The notes beneath the pieces were generated by a model. That model saw only the letters and a program-made list of their open reading frames with translations, did no database searches and was not told where the DNA came from. The translations under genes and the position numbers were made by a program. 23,059 nucleotides of DNA from positions 5,247 to 28,305 of the forward strand of contig DHYU01000057.1 of NCBI GenBank assembly GCA_002415485.1, written 5' to 3'. Below, piece after piece: positions 22,406-23,059 of this stretch (position 1 is its first letter; each line of letters starts with the position of its first letter). The stretch is from Proteobacteria bacterium UBA5122. GTDB lineage: Bacteria > Pseudomonadota > Gammaproteobacteria > Tenderiales > Tenderiaceae.

Positions 22406-23059
22406 ATGACAGCCCAGATCATCGATGGCAAGGCCATCGCCGCCGAGATTCGCCAGAACGTCAAACAACGGGTCGATCACCGCCTCGCCCATGGCCAACG
22501 CGCGCCGGGGCTGGCCGTAGTACTGGTCGGCAGCGACGCCGCCTCACAGGTCTACGTCAACAACAAGCGCAAGTCCTGCGCCGAGGTCGGCTTCGTCTCC
22601 AAGTCCTTTGACCTGCCCGCCGATACCACACAGGAACAGCTGCTGGCCGTGATCGACGAGCTGAACAATGACGATGAGATCGACGGCATCCTGGTGCAAC
22701 TGCCGCTACCGCAGCACATCGACTCCGAGACCGTCATCGAACACATCCACCCCGACAAAGACGTCGACGGCTTCCACCCGTACAACGTCGGCCGCCTGGC
22801 GCAACGCATCCCGCAACTGCGCCCCTGCACGCCCTGGGGCGTGATGACGCTGCTCGAAAAGACCGGTGAACAGATTCGCGGCCTCGATGCCGTCGTTGTC
22901 GGCGCCTCCAACATCGTCGGTCGGCCGATGGGGTTGGAATTACTGCTGGCTGGCTGCACCGTCACCACCTGTCATCGTTTTACCAAGGACCTGGAGGCCC
23001 ACGTCCGCCGCGCCGACCTGCTGGTCGTCGGCGTCGGCAAGCCCAACTTCATCCCCGGC
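22406..23059 (+). CDS. folD: Bifunctional methylenetetrahydrofolate dehydrogenase/cyclohydrolase, 3' end outside the window
   Basis: FolD interconverts 5,10-methylene-, methenyl- and 10-formyl-tetrahydrofolate with NADP+. The visible 218 residues include the catalytic YVNNKRKSC with its lysine, the folate-site ILVQLPLP, DKDVDGFHPYNVGRL, PCTPWGVM, and the nucleotide-binding GASNIVGRPMGLELLLAGC. These are nearly the E. coli sequence. The ATG at 22406 gives MTAQIIDGKAIAAEIR, the expected N terminus, although the ribosome site is weak. The gene runs off the window with about 65-70 residues missing by family length. It is a housekeeping gene with no evident link to the signalling operon upstream. 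Confidence 0.97.
   Translation, partial: MTAQIIDGKAIAAEIRQNVKQRVDHRLAHGQRAPGLAVVLVGSDAASQVYVNNKRKSCAEVGFVSKSFDLPADTTQEQLLAVIDELNNDDEIDGILVQLPLPQHIDSETVIEHIHPDKDVDGFHPYNVGRLAQRIPQLRPCTPWGVMTLLEKTGEQIRGLDAVVVGASNIVGRPMGLELLLAGCTVTTCHRFTKDLEAHVRRADLLVVGVGKPNFIPG

Noticed and set aside
1..23059. CRISPR, tRNA/rRNA, phage or insertion-sequence genes
   Set aside because: No spaced direct repeats, cloverleaf-like sequence, transposase or integrase motifs were seen on either strand.

Overview
The window reads as chromosomal DNA of a free-living gammaproteobacterium. The leucine/aspartate-family cluster (leuC, leuD, leuB, asd with a divergent LysR regulator) and its proteins resemble those of Pseudomonas/Chromatiales-type bacteria, and FolD and Asd are very close to the E. 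coli proteins. No tRNA, rRNA, transposase, phage gene or CRISPR array was seen. Coding density is high and no gap exceeds about 270 bases.

Layout. (1) 1-4197, minus strand: leuC, a 43-residue entericidin-like lipoprotein, leuD, a ~120-bp palindromic repeat, leuB and the first two-thirds of asd. (2) 4393-5256, plus: a LysR regulator divergent from leuC, with a dyad inside the shared promoter region. (3) 5253-10247, minus: a 1316-residue hybrid histidine kinase (HPt, two receivers, PAS/GAF sensors, kinase core, third receiver) followed by a receiver plus HD-GYP-like protein whose metal site has decayed. (4) 10431-13799, plus: a CheY-like receiver, a hybrid kinase with two FixL-type heme-PAS candidate domains, and a PilZ protein carrying a four-cysteine zinc-ribbon-like tail. 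(5) 14000-17068, plus: a Zrg-type metal/zinc uptake operon (His-rich DUF2796 protein, LolD-like ATPase, FtsX-like permease, DUF3299 protein). (6) 17336-22330, plus: a stressosome operon of globin-sensor RsbR, RsbS, RsbT and an RsbT-like ATPase fused to an RsbX-like phosphatase, ending in a PAS-PAS-GGDEF-EAL enzyme. (7) 22406-end: folD, cut by the window edge.

How it fits together. Regions 3, 4 and 6 form a block of about 14 kb of signal-transduction genes (interrupted by the metal-uptake operon) with two themes: likely heme-based gas sensing (tandem FixL-like PAS; protoglobin-type RsbR) and cyclic-di-GMP (HD-GYP-like, PilZ, GGDEF-EAL). The most notable system is the stressosome module. All expected phosphorylation residues are present, but there is no sigma-B, RsbU, RsbV or RsbW. 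The only candidate output in the operon is the c-di-GMP enzyme, whose N-terminal helix may be where RsbT or the second ATPase docks. The stressosome-to-c-di-GMP arrangement is known in principle (Moorella), so the individual parts are not new. The oxygen/NO-sensing version with a fused ATPase-phosphatase, next to a tandem heme-PAS kinase, merits experimental attention.
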